Source: Sisyra terminalis
Lineage: Eukaryota; Arthropoda; Insecta; Neuroptera; Sisyridae
Length of the DNA stretch: 64,000 nucleotides
Assembly (NCBI GenBank): GCA_958496175.1
Contig: OY292279.1
Location: 19,282,001 to 19,346,000 of the forward strand
Reading direction: 5' to 3'
Within the stretch, counting starts at the first letter, position 1. Every line of letters begins with the position of its first letter. The notes under the pieces are model-generated. The model searched no databases and was not told the origin of the DNA. It was given only the letters and a program-made list of their open reading frames with translations. Made by a program: the position numbers and the translations under genes. This document shows positions 33,999-46,930 of this stretch, piece by piece.

Positions 33999-36374
33999 AG
34001 TTGCAATTTTATGATATTTTAACCGTTCAAGAAAATTAATTAGCGTTGTTGATTTTCTTAAAATTATTCAATTATTATTTTAAAGCATGAAATTTAAATT
34101 TTTGATTTGTTCTTGTTGTTATTCTTGAATTTTTAATGTTGAACGTATGATAATTTTGTTGGTTTTACAATAGCTCTTCTTGCTTTTACGTAATAATAAC
34201 AAGTTTTGTGAAAATTTTACTTGTTAAAAACTTTAACATATCCAACCAATCCCAGCCACGTCTTAGACTCGTTGAAAAATGTTCTAAGTTAATTTCAATT
34301 CTGCGTCTCGACGAATTTATTCCGAGCAGGAAAATGTTACATGTAACGAATATAAGAGAACTATCAAAAGCTTTATTCCGCTTTAGTTTGCTTTCTTTGA
34401 AACAACGAAAGTCACGTGGATACATGCCAAAGTGGATAGATTTTGTACAAGCAGAAAAGAAAAAAAAAAGGTAAAAAGTAAACTTCGGGAAAAAAGTTGG
34501 AAAAGTCAATCTACAATGTTTCAGCAGAAGATAAAGATTCCCGGTTGTTTCACAGGAATAGGAGCGAAAAGTCCGTGGGCTTCATTTTTCGCGGATGAAT
34601 TACGTGCATAGACTGTATGTTAGTGGTTGGTTTTTGATACGAAACGCAAGGAATTTCACATCATTGCAAAACTCACCGTCAATATTTTTCTTGTAATTTT
34701 CCTTTTATTTTCCTTTCATCCCGTTGCCGTCGTAGCCACATATAGGTATTATGTATTACGCCACTTCGGTTAACAAGCGGAAAATTTGAGCTCGGCTCGA
34801 TTCCTCTTGAGTGCTATCTATCCATTTTGTGGTGAATGAATGAACATACCTGCACCACTTCACAATGGTGGAAGCTCCATCGTGGATCTCTCGATGGATT
34901 TACGAAATAAATTCTCTTTTTACGCTCTGTTTTATAATAATTTGTGCTGCCTGTAAAAATAGTTTATATATATATATTTGTGTATCATAGAATGTTATAT
35001 ATCTTCAGTTCTGGTACTATCCAACTATCTGAGTTGGAAAAAATCATCCCGATAATGATGACATTAAAATTGGAATTTCGAAGATTATAAGTTCAAATTA
35101 AGTTTTTTGAAAAATTTCCAAACCCATTTTTTTCCATTTAAACATTCCTACCCTAAAAGAGTGCAAAAAGGTGGCAAAGTTTGTATAGAACAACGTCTTA
35201 TAAACAATCGAAATTTCAAATTTCATATTCAATGTGCCGTTAAAGACGAAACGTTGTTACCGCTTAATATAAAACAAAGTTGGCTTATTATTTGAAACAA
35301 AAACTTAGTTTTCTTAAAAATTTAAACTCTGATAATCTTATAATGATTAATATATCAGAAAAAGATTAATCTTATAAGTGAATATTAAGTTTTTTGACTT
35401 TCACATATTGTAAACCTAAAAATACGAAATACTTATTCACTAATGAATACTTTTGTAAGCGAGTACCCTCTGAAATTCGATGAACTAAAAGAAAATACTT
35501 ACCGGCAATTTTAGGAATTAAACTTAGTGACTTCAATCGACAGAGAAAGAATGGAATTTCAAAAGAGGGAAGGAAGTTTTGTAAGTGTAATATACGGTAA
35601 GTCATAATGATAAAAGAAATTTAAAATGCTCTTACAGAGCAAAAAGCATGCGTCAATCATGTATGGTGAACTTGAGACTATCCAACATTGTTTAATTGTT
35701 TAGTTGAAATTCAGATATTGTAATACTAAGTGTATAGTTACACATTAGTTATATTTGATTATGGGGGAACTGGGATTCGTGCAATTGTACAAATTTCAAT
35801 TTCGTGGTAGTGTTGTACATTGCAGGAGGGTAATAGTTTTGGGAAAAACGTTCATTCGGGAATCGATACAGTGAAGTGGGATTCCTACTAATATTCAAAA
35901 TCTAGACCCTTAACTTTGGATACTTTAACGCTAGTGTTTTAGAAAATTTAGACTCTTTAAGTCATTATTCAACTTAAGATATACTTTATTGAATGTGACG
36001 ATAATTTTAATTGCTTTGATGTTGATTGATTTTCGTATTATATGGTTCACGATAGGTAAACCCCGGTATACCTACCGTAAGTATACGCAATAGACCATAT
36101 TTATTCGTCTTGAGAGCGTCTGGATCGCTTTGGCTCATTTTGGTGTTGAAATATTTGTAGAAGGCAAAGGAAGGTTTAAAAGGTGAGAAAACAGGAAGAA
36201 AATGGAAGGAAAATAATAAAAGCAATAAAAAATTTCCACATATGAACTATAAATACATATTAAATACATATACATGTTAAATAGGCAGAGTAAACGCTGA
36301 CACCAATAAATATTTGACATCAAATATATCATTTATTGGCTTTGTGATTTTGCAAAATTACTGTCATTTACTTA
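33999..36374. other. Stretch without recognised genes; GC-richer island 34200-34930
   Basis: The island has overlapping opposite-strand frames (34208-34474 plus, 34509-34186 minus) and no domain I recognise. It may be unique intronic or intergenic sequence rather than transposon. The rest is AT-rich. Confidence 0.4.
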
Positions 36375-37276
36375 TTATTCTGGTTTTAGTTTTGGTTCTA
36401 ATTTAAAGACAGCTTTTTCGAATTGATTGAAACTTTCAAATCAAGTTCAACTAATTTTTCTTCAGAAGAAAAAGTCGCCTATTAACGTTAAACTATTAAT
36501 AATAGAAGTAGGATTCAGAAGGAGGCCGATTTAATAAATAAACGGAAACCCATTAATAATAATTGGAGTTTTCAATTAAATATTAATGTTCTTTTGTAGG
36601 ATATCAAAAAATGAGCATACTTCAAATCAAGGGTGGCCAACCCAAATGATATTGCGGACCACTTTTGAAGTTCTATCTCCAATTCTTCATAATAAATTTA
36701 GATCACTGTAAACTTTTAATATATTGGTTTTCATCACTTTGGTCATTATAAATGGTATACATTTAATAAAGTCTGATACATCTCGCGGGTACAAAAATTT
36801 TTTAAGGTGTGATTTTTGCGGTCCGCGGGTTGGCCACCTTTGGCAACTTCTGATTTAAATAAACAATAAATAATCTAACCTTTCGCTACATATATAAAAC
36901 TGTTATGTTGGTTTGTGCTGATTACAATAACTTGAAAAGTTCTGCATCGATTTTCAAAGATTGTTTTTATCTTTTTCTTGCATCAATAACATACCTGCGA
37001 TCGCAAGAAAACAGTTTTTCAACGGTCAATACAATAGCCGCTAACTGTCAATACTTCATTGTTAAGATCGTGTAGTGTTTTTTAGAGGTAGAGTAAATTT
37101 TCTTATAATTGGTACAATTGGTATAATTGTTATAATTGGTACAGTGAGGGATGCTGTGGGTTGATAAGTGAGGTGGTTCTTATAATTCACATGCTTTTTT
37201 TCCTAAATTTAATTTATTTATTTACTACCATTCACAACCATAGATCGACAGGACATCGTTTACCGAATTCAGCTAG
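36375..37276 (+). repeat. 1-kb dispersed repeat, copy 2 (Helitron-like 3' end)
   Basis: It is colinear with 3950-4932 throughout, including the CCTGCGATCGCAAGAAAAC and GTCAATACAATAGCCGC blocks. It ends TTCAGCTAG before T at 37273-37276. Imperfect ATAATTGGT repeats sit at 37105-37145. Confidence 0.65.
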
Positions 37277-37373
37277 TTATAAATATTTATAAATATTTTT
37301 TGTCAATGAATTGATCATTACTTACTACTATTTTATTCTAAGCAATAGTTATTTACATTTGTTTGTTTTTTAA

Positions 37374-37525
37374 GTCGACAAAGTAGTGTTTTTAAGTATC
37401 ATTATGTTTATCGCAAAAGAAATAAGAAAAATAAAAATTTTCATATACCACAACAAACAGAAAATCTAAAAAGAAAATATATCCAACACCAACGTTACGC
37501 AAACAAAGTTGCAAACATCAGCTAG
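37374..37525 (+). mobile_element. Helitron-like 3' end fragment
   Basis: It matches 3290-3440 and the minus strand of 9919-10075 (GTGTTTTTAAGTATCATTATG, AAAATAAAAATTTTCATATACC) and ends CATCAGCTAG before T. The fragment directly follows copy 2 of the 1-kb repeat, so the two may form one older composite. Confidence 0.6.
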
Positions 37526-39132
37526 TATTTTAAATATCTGTTTGGTAACTTATATTTGAGACTTAATGGAGAAAACTTGGTACAAATCGGTAAATTTAAT
37601 AAACGAAAATTTAAATTAAATTTTGACCAGGATGGATGTTGAGATAATTTTAGGACCAAGTAAACAAAATTATCCAGATGGTTAATTTCCATCCCTTAAA
37701 TCTCCCTGATTCTAACAAAAGATGAGTCAAAGTAAACAGGACTGAAAAAGAGAATAATAAATGAATCAAGATAATCCCACGACCTTAAGCAAAAAATTTA
37801 ACAATAAGAAGACATAATGACTTTTTTTAAAAAAATCATAACGGCTTTAATCATTTGTTTTTATGAGAGTCCATAAACTAATTTCAAATTTAAAACTGAA
37901 AAATTAAATTAGAACGTAGAAAAAAATTAATAATGATTCTTCATAATAATTCCAACGAATATAAATTTTAATATTTCGTGCAAATTATATTTTTAGTGAA
38001 AACTCCCTAAGAAATCCACGGGTCGGACTCGGATTTAACGACAGTCGTTATAATTTTTAAATTTGCCTCCATTAAGTTTTCGTCGCTACTTCTTTAACGC
38101 CTTCGTTAAAATGTTAATGTCCTTCCGCATATTATCTACGTCGAAATGACAATAGAAATAAAACATTAAAATCCCAAAACAGTGGTCCTACATTACACCC
38201 GTAGTATAACTGTATATGTATAGACATGTGATTGTACAACATTTAAGCCGTCTCATCCCTGCAGTCCCACACGATAATAATTCCAATTGGGAGTTTGGGG
38301 ATTGTTATCTCGTGGAAATTGTTTCACACCAAACTCGTTATATGTCGACAATAAATGAATCTTCATTCTCCGTCCATGTAATAAAATACCGTAGTAGGCG
38401 TTTTCTTCATTTTCGTCTTGCTTTTGTTTCGACCTTCATTTTTTTCCCAATTACCACTACTTTGATCATTAGTCGGAGCTTTTACAACTCACAGTAATTT
38501 ACACTTGTTTTTTTTTTTCTCATTTCCAAGAACTTTCGGTATAATTAAGGAAAATCTAAGGCCTTTAATTTTCTTCTTTTTTTTCGATTTTATTCTAGGA
38601 CAAAAATTAAGCTCATTTTAAAAAATTCTTTAGCTTTTTTCTCTTGTGTTCTATTTTCGTGATTCTAAGCTTGGCAATTTGAACGTGACTTACATGGAAA
38701 ATATGATGGGAGCTTTCTGCTGCGCTGTTTTATGTTGCTGCTGTGTATAGAGTTTGAAGAGCTTTGCTGGTAGGATGTGATATTTTATAATTTGATTTTG
38801 ATTCTTCTTTGTGCCTTGAATGTCTTTGTCATTTGATGGAAAGCTCAATGCACAACAGATGAGAAAAATGATAATCTTTGAGAATGTACGAGATAACTAC
38901 GGTTGGAAAGGAATTTAAAATCGTTAACATACAAACCATTAGCTTCTTTTAAAGAAGATCTTACATTAGTAAAGGTTAATAAAATTTCATACTTCTAGAA
39001 GTACCAACTGTTTCTATATCTATAATTTAATTTAAATAAAAATTTGTACTCATTTAAACTTTCATGGTTACATATGGGAGGGATGATAGAATTTAAAGTA
39101 TTTTCTGATTTTATATAAGTCGAGTAAATTTA
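37526..39132. other. Stretch without recognised genes; GC-richer island 38000-38760
   Basis: The plus-strand open frame 38216-38497 has no recognisable domain. Unique, possibly non-coding sequence. Confidence 0.4.
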
Positions 39133-39273
39133 CTAGCTGATATCCGCAATTTTGTTAACGTGATGATAAGTTTTGACCTGCGACTTCGCTCGCGTATATA
39201 TAATTAATTACGTGTCAAAGATTATTGTAAAAAAATAGATGATAAAATTCAGATCTCAACTTTAATTTTTTTA

Positions 39274-39332
39274 AATAAGAAGACAACGTTTCGTTACTTA
39301 TCGTAACTTCATCAGGCTTCTTGATTCACAAA
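39274..39332 (-). ncRNA. Hammerhead-like motif, left arm of the palindrome
   Basis: Minus-strand reading: core CTGATGA (the classical form), extra A, stem II GTTAC/GTAAC with 5-nt loop GATAA, GAAA, ACGT, T at the cleavage position. Then GTCTTCTT can pair with AAGAAGC before the core, with one bulged base. This is the strongest stem I among the copies. Confidence 0.6.
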
Positions 39333-39395
39333 AATAAAATCTTTTATTTTTGTGAATCAAGAAGCCTGATGAAGTTACGATAAGTAACGAAACGT
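39286..39395. repeat. Near-perfect 110-bp palindrome (two 54-bp arms, 2-bp spacer)
   Basis: Arms 39286-39339 and 39342-39395 are exact reverse complements with only TC between them. Each arm contains a complete hammerhead-like core, so the two ribozyme-like motifs point in opposite directions from the centre. Confidence 0.93.
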
Positions 39396-39404
39396 AGCTA
39401 ATTG
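39352..39404 (+). ncRNA. Hammerhead-like motif, right arm of the palindrome
   Basis: It has the same core and stem II as the left-arm copy. After ACGT the cleavage-position base is A and stem I is only about 3 bp (AGC with GCT), because this copy diverges just past the palindrome edge. Confidence 0.5.
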
Positions 39405-39480
39405 AATTATAAAAATATTAAATAAAAAAATCAATCTTAAAAAACCTGAATTGTCTTCTTATTTAAAAAAATAGTAAAAA

Positions 39481-40275
39481 AAAATAAAATTGATAATGGT
39501 ATTTTTCCAGCAGCTGAAAAATATTCTTTATTAAGGGACCTCACAACGAAAATAAATGATTTCAATTAGTTACAATTGAACATAAAGTCAAAGTATTAAA
39601 AAAGCGTATCAGAAATAAATTTTTCTTCAGAAGAGCGCAAATATGACTATTATTCTAGAATACTTTTCTGTAAGCTGTAATATATATTCTACTTTTTGAT
39701 GCAAATACATACAAGTTCCGGGAATTAAACACATACGAACAGGATACATTTTGTTGACCATGGGAAAAGCATGGCTTTTCCTAATGCACCACTGTTACTA
39801 AAAGCTCTAATATTCTGCTAATGTTTGCTCTTGCGCCTTACTAATGGTAACAGCAAAACTTTGTTTGATTGGAAATTGAAGTCTTTTGAGTTGAAATGGT
39901 AGATCCCTGGGGATTGATGGGATTCGAGGTATAATAGCCTTTGCCTTTTTTCCAACACTTGTGAAAATAGTGTCACTTGGTATGTATTTTGCTCTAATGT
40001 CGGCACCTATAGTTTTATTCTATTAAATAGTCAAAGTGTATAATATACAATTTATAATTTAGAAGCATAGTTTGTAAATTTATCTTCAATCGGACTTTAG
40101 TCATATTGATCAATTTTTGTTCTTCAAAAATAGTTTTACTTTTCTTGATAAAAGGTATCTAATTTCCTTTTCTTGATTTCCTGATAATGTGTGTACAAAA
40201 TTGAATGATAATCGGTTGAGTAGCTTAAATGTCAAAGTGTAGCAAATTTTTTGAATAAAAAATAAAATAACAACT
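39481..40275. other. Stretch without recognised genes
   Basis: Ordinary AT-rich sequence. The minus-strand open frame 40006-39818 has no recognisable domain. Confidence 0.45.
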
Positions 40276-40390
40276 TGCTGGTGGCCGAGTGGTTCAAATG
40301 ACCACTCCAAAACTACTAGGAGTTGAATTCAAATCTCATATTGAGCAATCTAAAAACCTTAGTTGTTATACAGCAACAGTAAATAATTAA
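40276..40390 (+). mobile_element. tRNA-derived SINE, copy 4 (internally shortened)
   Basis: GGTGGCCGAGTGGTTCAAA head, a degraded B box (GAATTCAAATC), then directly the AAAACCTTAGTTGTTATA and AACAGTAAATAATTAAA tail. The ACGGATTTTTATTAATC middle section is missing. Confidence 0.75.
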
Positions 40391-41224
40391 AAAAAATAAT
40401 AAAAAAATATCAATCTTTTAGTTGAAAAATTAGTCTTTTAGAGAATAAATTATAATCCAATTTGATGAAAATAAATTATAAATGTTTGGATTTCATAATT
40501 AGTAGATTAGTTGTGTTTGTGACTTAAAGAAACCTTCTTGACTCTCTATAGACTGTTTAGGCTTTTAAAGTATACTAATTAATTTTGTATTGGCAAATCT
40601 TTAATTCTATTCGAAAGGAAAAATTTGTACCAAATACAAGGAAATTATTGAAGTTATACTACGTTAGATGCAATGTGAAAGGAAAAAAATAAATGGTGTT
40701 ACGGAAGTCAGTGACGGAATTTGGATTGGGTGGTAGCTTTCTCTAAACAGTATACAAATCTAGACTGAACTAAATAAAGTACAGCTGCGCATATGTGCAA
40801 TCGGGTAACTACTGTTATAATATAAATTAAAATGAACTAATGAGCTTATATTAATGATATTTGTATAACATGAACTAAGCCAACCACACAAATGCATCTG
40901 AAATTGGAAATTGAAAATAACTTTAATATTTTTAAGTTTTGTGATAAAAAGTTTTCCGTTTTTAAGGAACGAATAAACTATTCCTTTAAATTTAAACCAA
41001 ATTTTAGATTTTAAAGCTTAATTGAAATAGCTATAAACAATTTTAATTCTAAAGAACAATAGGTAAATATCGCTATACATGTTGGCAAGGACAAAGAAAA
41101 AAGGATGTGTTTACACCTATGGTTGATAGAAAAAAACAAATATAATGATCATTGTCTCAAATATGAGCAAACTGATTGTTTCTTGTACAAAAAAAAAAAA
41201 TAATTTACAAAAGTAAACTTTAAC
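40391..41224. other. Stretch without recognised genes
   Basis: AT-rich sequence. Nothing recognised. Confidence 0.5.
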
Positions 41225-41335
41225 TTGAGTTGCATAGTAGAGTAGTTACAGAGCTATTCAATACGACTTGATAACCACTGATGAAATTGCTTGCTTGGCA
41301 ATCGAAATACGTACCTGCGCAAAACGTCAACAATA
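41225..41335 (+). ncRNA. Hammerhead-like motif, family 2, copy with classical CTGATGA core
   Basis: The leader GTAGTTACAGAGCTATTCAA and ACTTGATAACCA precedes the core CTGATGA (41278-41284). Stem II pairs ATTGC with GCAAT around a longer loop, followed by CGAAATACGTAC. The self-complementary stem III is changed at its last base (GTAC for GTAT). A downstream AACGTC matches the TACGTC of the 9809 copy. Confidence 0.5.
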
Positions 41336-41392
41336 CATTTGTTTCAACTCTGGTTCAAATAAATATTCATTTTTACTTTTTTAAAATTATAT

Positions 41393-41560
41393 TGTACAGT
41401 ATAACTGTTCAAAATCAGCGGTAAAATCAAATTTAATTTTAACTGATTGTTGTCATTTGTCTCAACTGCCATTTTGATTTCATGAATTGGATAGTTTTTG
41501 TCATTTTTCAGTTATCTGAATGTTAGCTGTGAATATTTCACGGGTAGTTACCAATATTTA
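41393..41560 (-). repeat. Repeat segment with GTGAATATTTCACGGG motif
   Basis: It starts with the family-2 tail (ACAGTATAACTGTTCAAAA) and continues into an inverted copy of the 12470-12600 repeat (CTGATTGTTGTCATTTGTCT, then TGTGAATATTTCACGGGTAG). The ribozyme-like repeat and this repeat therefore adjoin here, as they nearly do at 12255-12600. Confidence 0.55.
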
Positions 41561-42083
41561 ATAGTTAGAAGGGACATAGTTATGAAAGTTAATAGTTTAA
41601 TTAGTTATAAAAGATTAATATAGATGAAAATTTAGTTAAGAACTCTAGTAATAAAACAAGAATGGTTGAAACTATTTTTCTAGATAAAAAAACTATATTT
41701 CTACAAAAAATAACTTTCATTTCTTTCCTACGTTCATTTGAACACAAATAAATTTATTTGATTTTTGGGTTATTTCTTTAAGAAAAGTAAACCTCATTGG
41801 CTATTTGGACTATTATGTAAGTGGAATAGTTTAACATTTGAAAACCCTTGATACCGTCCGAAGGATTGCTGAAGTTTGTAAAAAGTACAAGGAAGTTATT
41901 AAAAATGATTTTGACATCCATTTTTTTAAATTTAGCATCCTTTGTTGGTCTGTACTAAAACGAATAATTATTTTATATCAATAAGGTGAAAGAAATTAAA
42001 CATTTATACTTTATTAAACAATGTATTAAAATTCCTTCGTTTCATGTAATCCGAAGACAGCAACATAAAGTCGTCGAAATTTT
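41561..42083. other. Stretch without recognised genes
   Basis: AT-rich sequence only. Confidence 0.5.
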
Positions 42084-42232
42084 GTTTTGTTATTTACTTT
42101 TGCTCTTTAATAATTAAACTTTAGTGACTCTAGAGCTTATAAAAATTTGTCAAATGAAAAATTGTCTTTTATGAGATTTGAATCCAACACCAACCGGTTT
42201 TGGAGCGGTCTCCTTTACCACTCGGCCACCAA
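42084..42232 (-). mobile_element. tRNA-derived SINE, copy 5
   Basis: Read on the minus strand: GGTGGCCGAGTGGTAAAGG head, GGATTCAAATCTC B-box region, TTTATAAGCTCTAGAGTCAC body and a GTAAATAACAAAAC tail. Confidence 0.8.
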
Positions 42233-45200
42233 TATAATATTTTAAGTAAAAGAGTGTAAAAGTCTTTGTTTTTTCTTTTTTTAAATAAAAGAAATCGATT
42301 TTTCAGCTGAACGTATGCTTTTCATTTGTTTCCTTGATATGAGAAAATGAAAATGCACCGTATCCGTTAGAAACTATGATTTTCATTTCTCAAGGGGTAC
42401 AAAGCAAACATCGAGGCACATAAGCAGATAATAAGTAGCTACGTGGAAAAATTTTATTTTTCCTGAAATAACTTTTGAGAAATTACTTTAAATTTACTTC
42501 GTTTTCGCTATCAAACTTCTCAAAGCTTTCCTGTGCTGTTTGTTAAAAGAGGAAAATTCCCGTTTGTGTTTCTTATACCCGAATCGAGTCTTTTACGCTG
42601 CACGATACATACTTACTGACGGTATAATGAAAATCGAGATTTATATGCCGCGGGCGCATTTAAATTAAATTACTTTCCGAGGAAAATGCGGTCAAATTTT
42701 ATTTAAATTTAATTCCAACAAATTGCATGAAGAAGCTCCAAACGAATAAAACCAATTGTTATACCAGTGTCAGTTATGTGGATTAAGATAAATTTTAATT
42801 AGTATCGCTCTCGGGGGATAGTTATTTTTTCAACCCTTATCATATTTTGACTAGAGCGATATGGAAAATTGAGAAATTCTCGCCTGGGAAAAACATGAGA
42901 TGTTTCCGTAAATAAGTGAGTAGAGAAATGATCTGCTTCCGGATAGATTTCCCTAAAGTCTAGTTTTTCATCCCTTCATCCCAATTTGAGTAGTTTTAAA
43001 CTGAAATTTCGATATTCACTAAACTTTAAACGATCCAAGTTGCCATCCTTGAGCATTTTTACGTGGGCGAACACTTTTGTGAGGGAATTTGAAAAATTCG
43101 CATTGTTCTAATAGATGCAAGTCACGTTGTCATTTACACGTTGTTATTTCAACATGTAGGCGTTAGACATTACCCATTTTTTCCCCTTGTTACCCCATTT
43201 AACCGTTTCACCTTTACGAGAATTCATTCCATTATCTTTAAAGTAAAAAAAGAGAAAATATTCAACGACTTACAGGAAGACTTAAACTTTATGAATGTAC
43301 CATTCTTCCCCCCGTTTTTTTCTTCTTCAAACGAATATTTAATGGATATTTGCAATTTTCTGTTATAACTTTCGGCAAAATGTTCTCGTATTTATGTACT
43401 TTTTTTCCGGGCTGGAAAGTCTAGAGTACGGTTCTCCCTATTGGGAAAGGGTAATATTGGTTTTATATGAGGAAGATAAAAGTTTTGGTCGTTTTTTATG
43501 ACAGAAGAGATATTTTTCTTTCTCGCGAAGATACTGGAAAAATAAATGAAGCGAAATTTTTGTATGAATTGTATAGGGAAATCAATAATATATTCACTGG
43601 AAATTCAATAAAAGAAAAACAATTAATGTATTAAATGTAACGAAATTAACAAGTATTGAATTTAAGATTTTTAATCAGAATTAAGTAGAATTAATAAGAT
43701 TAATTCGTTTTTTCTTATAGTATAAGGAAGTAGCCAACACTGAAAAAATGTTTTCAAGATGCTAATGATTAAAATGCTAATGAGTTCAATGACATCAATT
43801 AAATAAAATGAGAAAAAATTAAATTAATGTAATTGGTAAAAACAAAGAAAACAATACATGGATATTCAAACAAATGGTCCATTTCGAACATCATCACGAT
43901 TAGTGACCCGTATATTAAAAAAGAAACCCCTTACAATATTTTTTTCAGTCATAATTAATGTATATTAATCTTCTCGTTTCCCTAATTTTTTCCTTGCATT
44001 GAGAAATCGTTTCTACTGTAACCTCGTAACCAAAAAAATATTATTTTAAAAATTGGTAGAAAAAATTATCTTTTCCACCGCTTTTGTAATATTAAAAATA
44101 GGCATGATACCAAATTTTGAAAATTTTCCTTTAGTGTTCGGAACATAAGCTCTTTATAAAAACTATTATTTTTATGTAGAATTATTAGTTTTGTAGAAAA
44201 AATTGGCATGTAAGTTTTTTAATTTAAAAACCACGCCAAAACGTTTGAAAGTGTCATGGCGTTGTTAGTGACGTTATGTTTGAGCACCAAATATATACAC
44301 TAATAACTAGATAATCAAAATAAACTAAGGTGTTTGTATTTTGTAAGCTCCACCATTTGCATATATTATTGACAAATGTATTCCCCTTACTATACTCTCA
44401 CCTAGTAAGTATAGTTAGCCATCTTCCAATACATTCATATACTTATTTATGACGTCATTCGCTCTGATGGGTATTCAGCATAGCATAAAGGGTTGCTATA
44501 TTTGGTGGTTTCATTTAATCAAAATTGTTATCAATATTGGTTTTCATGAAAAAGTTAATGCTTGTTTTGCATTCCTCGTTTCCAAGCTTTAATAGATTTT
44601 GGTTATTTTTAAATATTGTCATAATATCTATAAGCCATTTTTAGTTTAGAGCTGCAATTACGATTTAGCCTTTGACCATTGAAAAAAAATTCTTCTTTTG
44701 AATATTCCAACAAATTACTAGAGTGAGCAGTAATTATGTTCTGAAAATGTTGGCATCAGATTCCCACATAGTATGCAGTAATATAAAACCAAGATTGAGG
44801 AATCCGAGTTGACTTCAGCTTCTAAATACCTATACTGAATATACCACTGTGAAAACTCAAAATATATTTTCACGATTCCATACATTAGTGCAGACTCAAT
44901 GATATATAACTATATTTAAATTAATGATAACCACTTATTACTGAAGACGTACCAGAAGTCGGAACCAGAGTAAAATATTAATACTGGAGTCGGAGTTGGA
45001 ATCAATACTTTAAAAATAATTGATTTCTGATCCGGAGGAGGCAAATAAAAAAAATATGGATGAAGGAACTAATAGATATTATTCAACTTTTCTAACATTT
45101 CTTTTTTTTTTCTCCAACTATTACTATTACTATTACTTTCTTCTTGTATTGCTGTGGATTTCAATCATTAACAAGTTGTACCGTAAATTTTCTTCTCTAA

Positions 45201-46634
45201 ATACGAATCCGGGGTTTATTTAAGGATCACCAAAATTCCAATAGCCACTTGAATCTGGTCCGTTCACAGGGTTGGTGAGAGGGTTCAGGGTTTTCGCCTC
45301 TTCACTTTCCCCAAGACAATCAATCCTTCCAAACTATCATCATCCTTTTGTTCAATGTGTCCAAAACTTAAGAATTTTAGAAAGATGACAGAGAATCTAT
45401 TCTGGATTTTCATTCTTTAAGAATGGACTTGTTCGATCTGTCCACTGTCCATGGAATTACATCCCTTATTAAAAGCTAAACTTACCAAAATTAGAGATCA
45501 TTTCTTTGCACCCTTAAAGATAAGAAAAACTAAAACTCACCTTTACCTTTATTTTTGTTATATTGTCACTCCAATTACCTAAAAGAATAATAAGAAAGTT
45601 GGTTGCTTAAATAATATAAATCTTTCATAAAAATAATTTCAACCTGATGAAGCTCTTTTTTTAAACCTAAAATTTCACTTACTTTACTTACCAAATTTTA
45701 TTTGTCTTTTATCCGCTAATTGATCTTTGGAGATAAATTGTAAATTGGGATGTTGAAAAAATATTGATCTGACATTTCTCGATATTATTTGACCCTTCTA
45801 ACGTTTCATACCTGAAAAAACGGCTCCAAATCTAAATGTTATACTTGTGAAGTCGCTCTTAAAAGACCCTTGAAGTTCTTAGCTAAAAATAAAAAAAATA
45901 AGGGTCCCTCAAGAATTCTCACAGAGTTTAAGAATATGAGAGAACAATTTTAAGAAAAGATAATTTTTATTTAATTAATTTTTATTTAACAGGTCATATA
46001 GCTTTTTTATACATTGTTGTTACACTAAATAGATTTATAACATACATTATTTTTCTACAATATTTTTACTAATTGAAAAAAAAAAACTATAAATATTTAT
46101 ACTTTTAATAATATTTTTTTTTGCTTTGAACTTTACAAGATGAAAGAGTAAGAACGAAAATTTATGTGTATTAATATTTTTGTAGAGCTTAGGACAATAC
46201 GAAAAACAAAATGACTTTATATCATAGTACAACGTTTGTTCTTTTTTCGATTTACAGCCTTGCTTTGTATCAAAAGAACTTGACAATATCGAATCAAATA
46301 AAACAAAGTGGTACAAAAGTTTTACTTTAAGCAAATTATTGGTGCAGATTTGCTGGTAGATTTTTCTTCGAAAAAATATCCGTGGCTCTATAGTATTTGG
46401 TTAGATAACTAGGGTTCGATCGAAACTCGAGACCTTATCGGTCTTATCTCGCTCTCTCTTTTAAACTTGTCATCGTTTCTTTTCTTCTACCAACGAAAGA
46501 TAAAACGACGCCAGAGCTCATAGTGAGAGGTCCGGTACTACCATTTTCGATACAGAAACAATGATTGACTTCGGGTCCCAAATTTCGGTCGGACCCTAAA
46601 GATTCCTAAAGATAAAGAACCCTAAAGATATCAG
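42233..46634. other. 4.4-kb stretch without recognised genes
   Basis: The 42300-43560 part is less AT-rich and looks like unique sequence. The open frame 43141-43368 (plus) and the frame 46334-46047 (minus) have no recognisable domains. A short TATTACTATTAC run lies near 45115. No TIR elements seen. Confidence 0.45.
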
Positions 46635-46819
46635 AAGGTATTTCGATCTTACGATGCATGGTGGGAAATGTGTCAAGATGTGGCGCCACCATAAATGTGT
46701 CTGGAGAACTAACTTTGATAGCATAAAAAACACAGTTTTAGTTAGTATTCTAGACACACTTGTGGCGGCGCCACATCTTAATACATTTCCCATCATGCAT
46801 TGCAGAATTAGAATACCTT
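46635..46819. mobile_element. 185-bp foldback MITE
   Basis: The left arm (AAGGTATTTCGATC ... ATGCATGGTGGGAAATGTG ... AGATGTGGCGCCACC ... TGTGTCTGGA) pairs with the right arm, whose reverse complement reads AAGGTATTCTAATT ... ATGCATGATGGGAAATG ... AGATGTGGCGCCGCC ... TGTGTCTAGA. The arms are about 80 bp with a 10-20 bp loop. Overlapping opposite-strand frames here are shadows of the symmetry. No target duplication is clear. Confidence 0.8.
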
Positions 46820-46930
46820 ATTTTATATTACCTTAGTATTATGGTTTGCATGATATATTTCACGCAAGTCTATTTTCCAAAATTCAAAAAAATTATTATT
46901 TTTATTGACCATGTACAAAAGCCAAGATTT

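Larger units (their letters stand above)
39133..39480 (-). mobile_element. Helitron-like end followed by Penelope pseudo-LTR fragment
   Basis: TACTAGCTGATATCCGCAA is an inverted CAGCTAG-T end. From 39230 the sequence matches 11030-11170 (AGATGATAAAATTCAGATCT, TTTTTAAATAAGAAGA) and then enters the palindrome. TTTTTTTAAATAAGAAGAC reappears inverted at 39455-39475, so the fold extends beyond the perfect arms. Confidence 0.55.

Noticed and set aside
46654..46836. Opposite-strand open frames of similar length
   Set aside because: Produced by the symmetry of the foldback MITE at 46635-46819.
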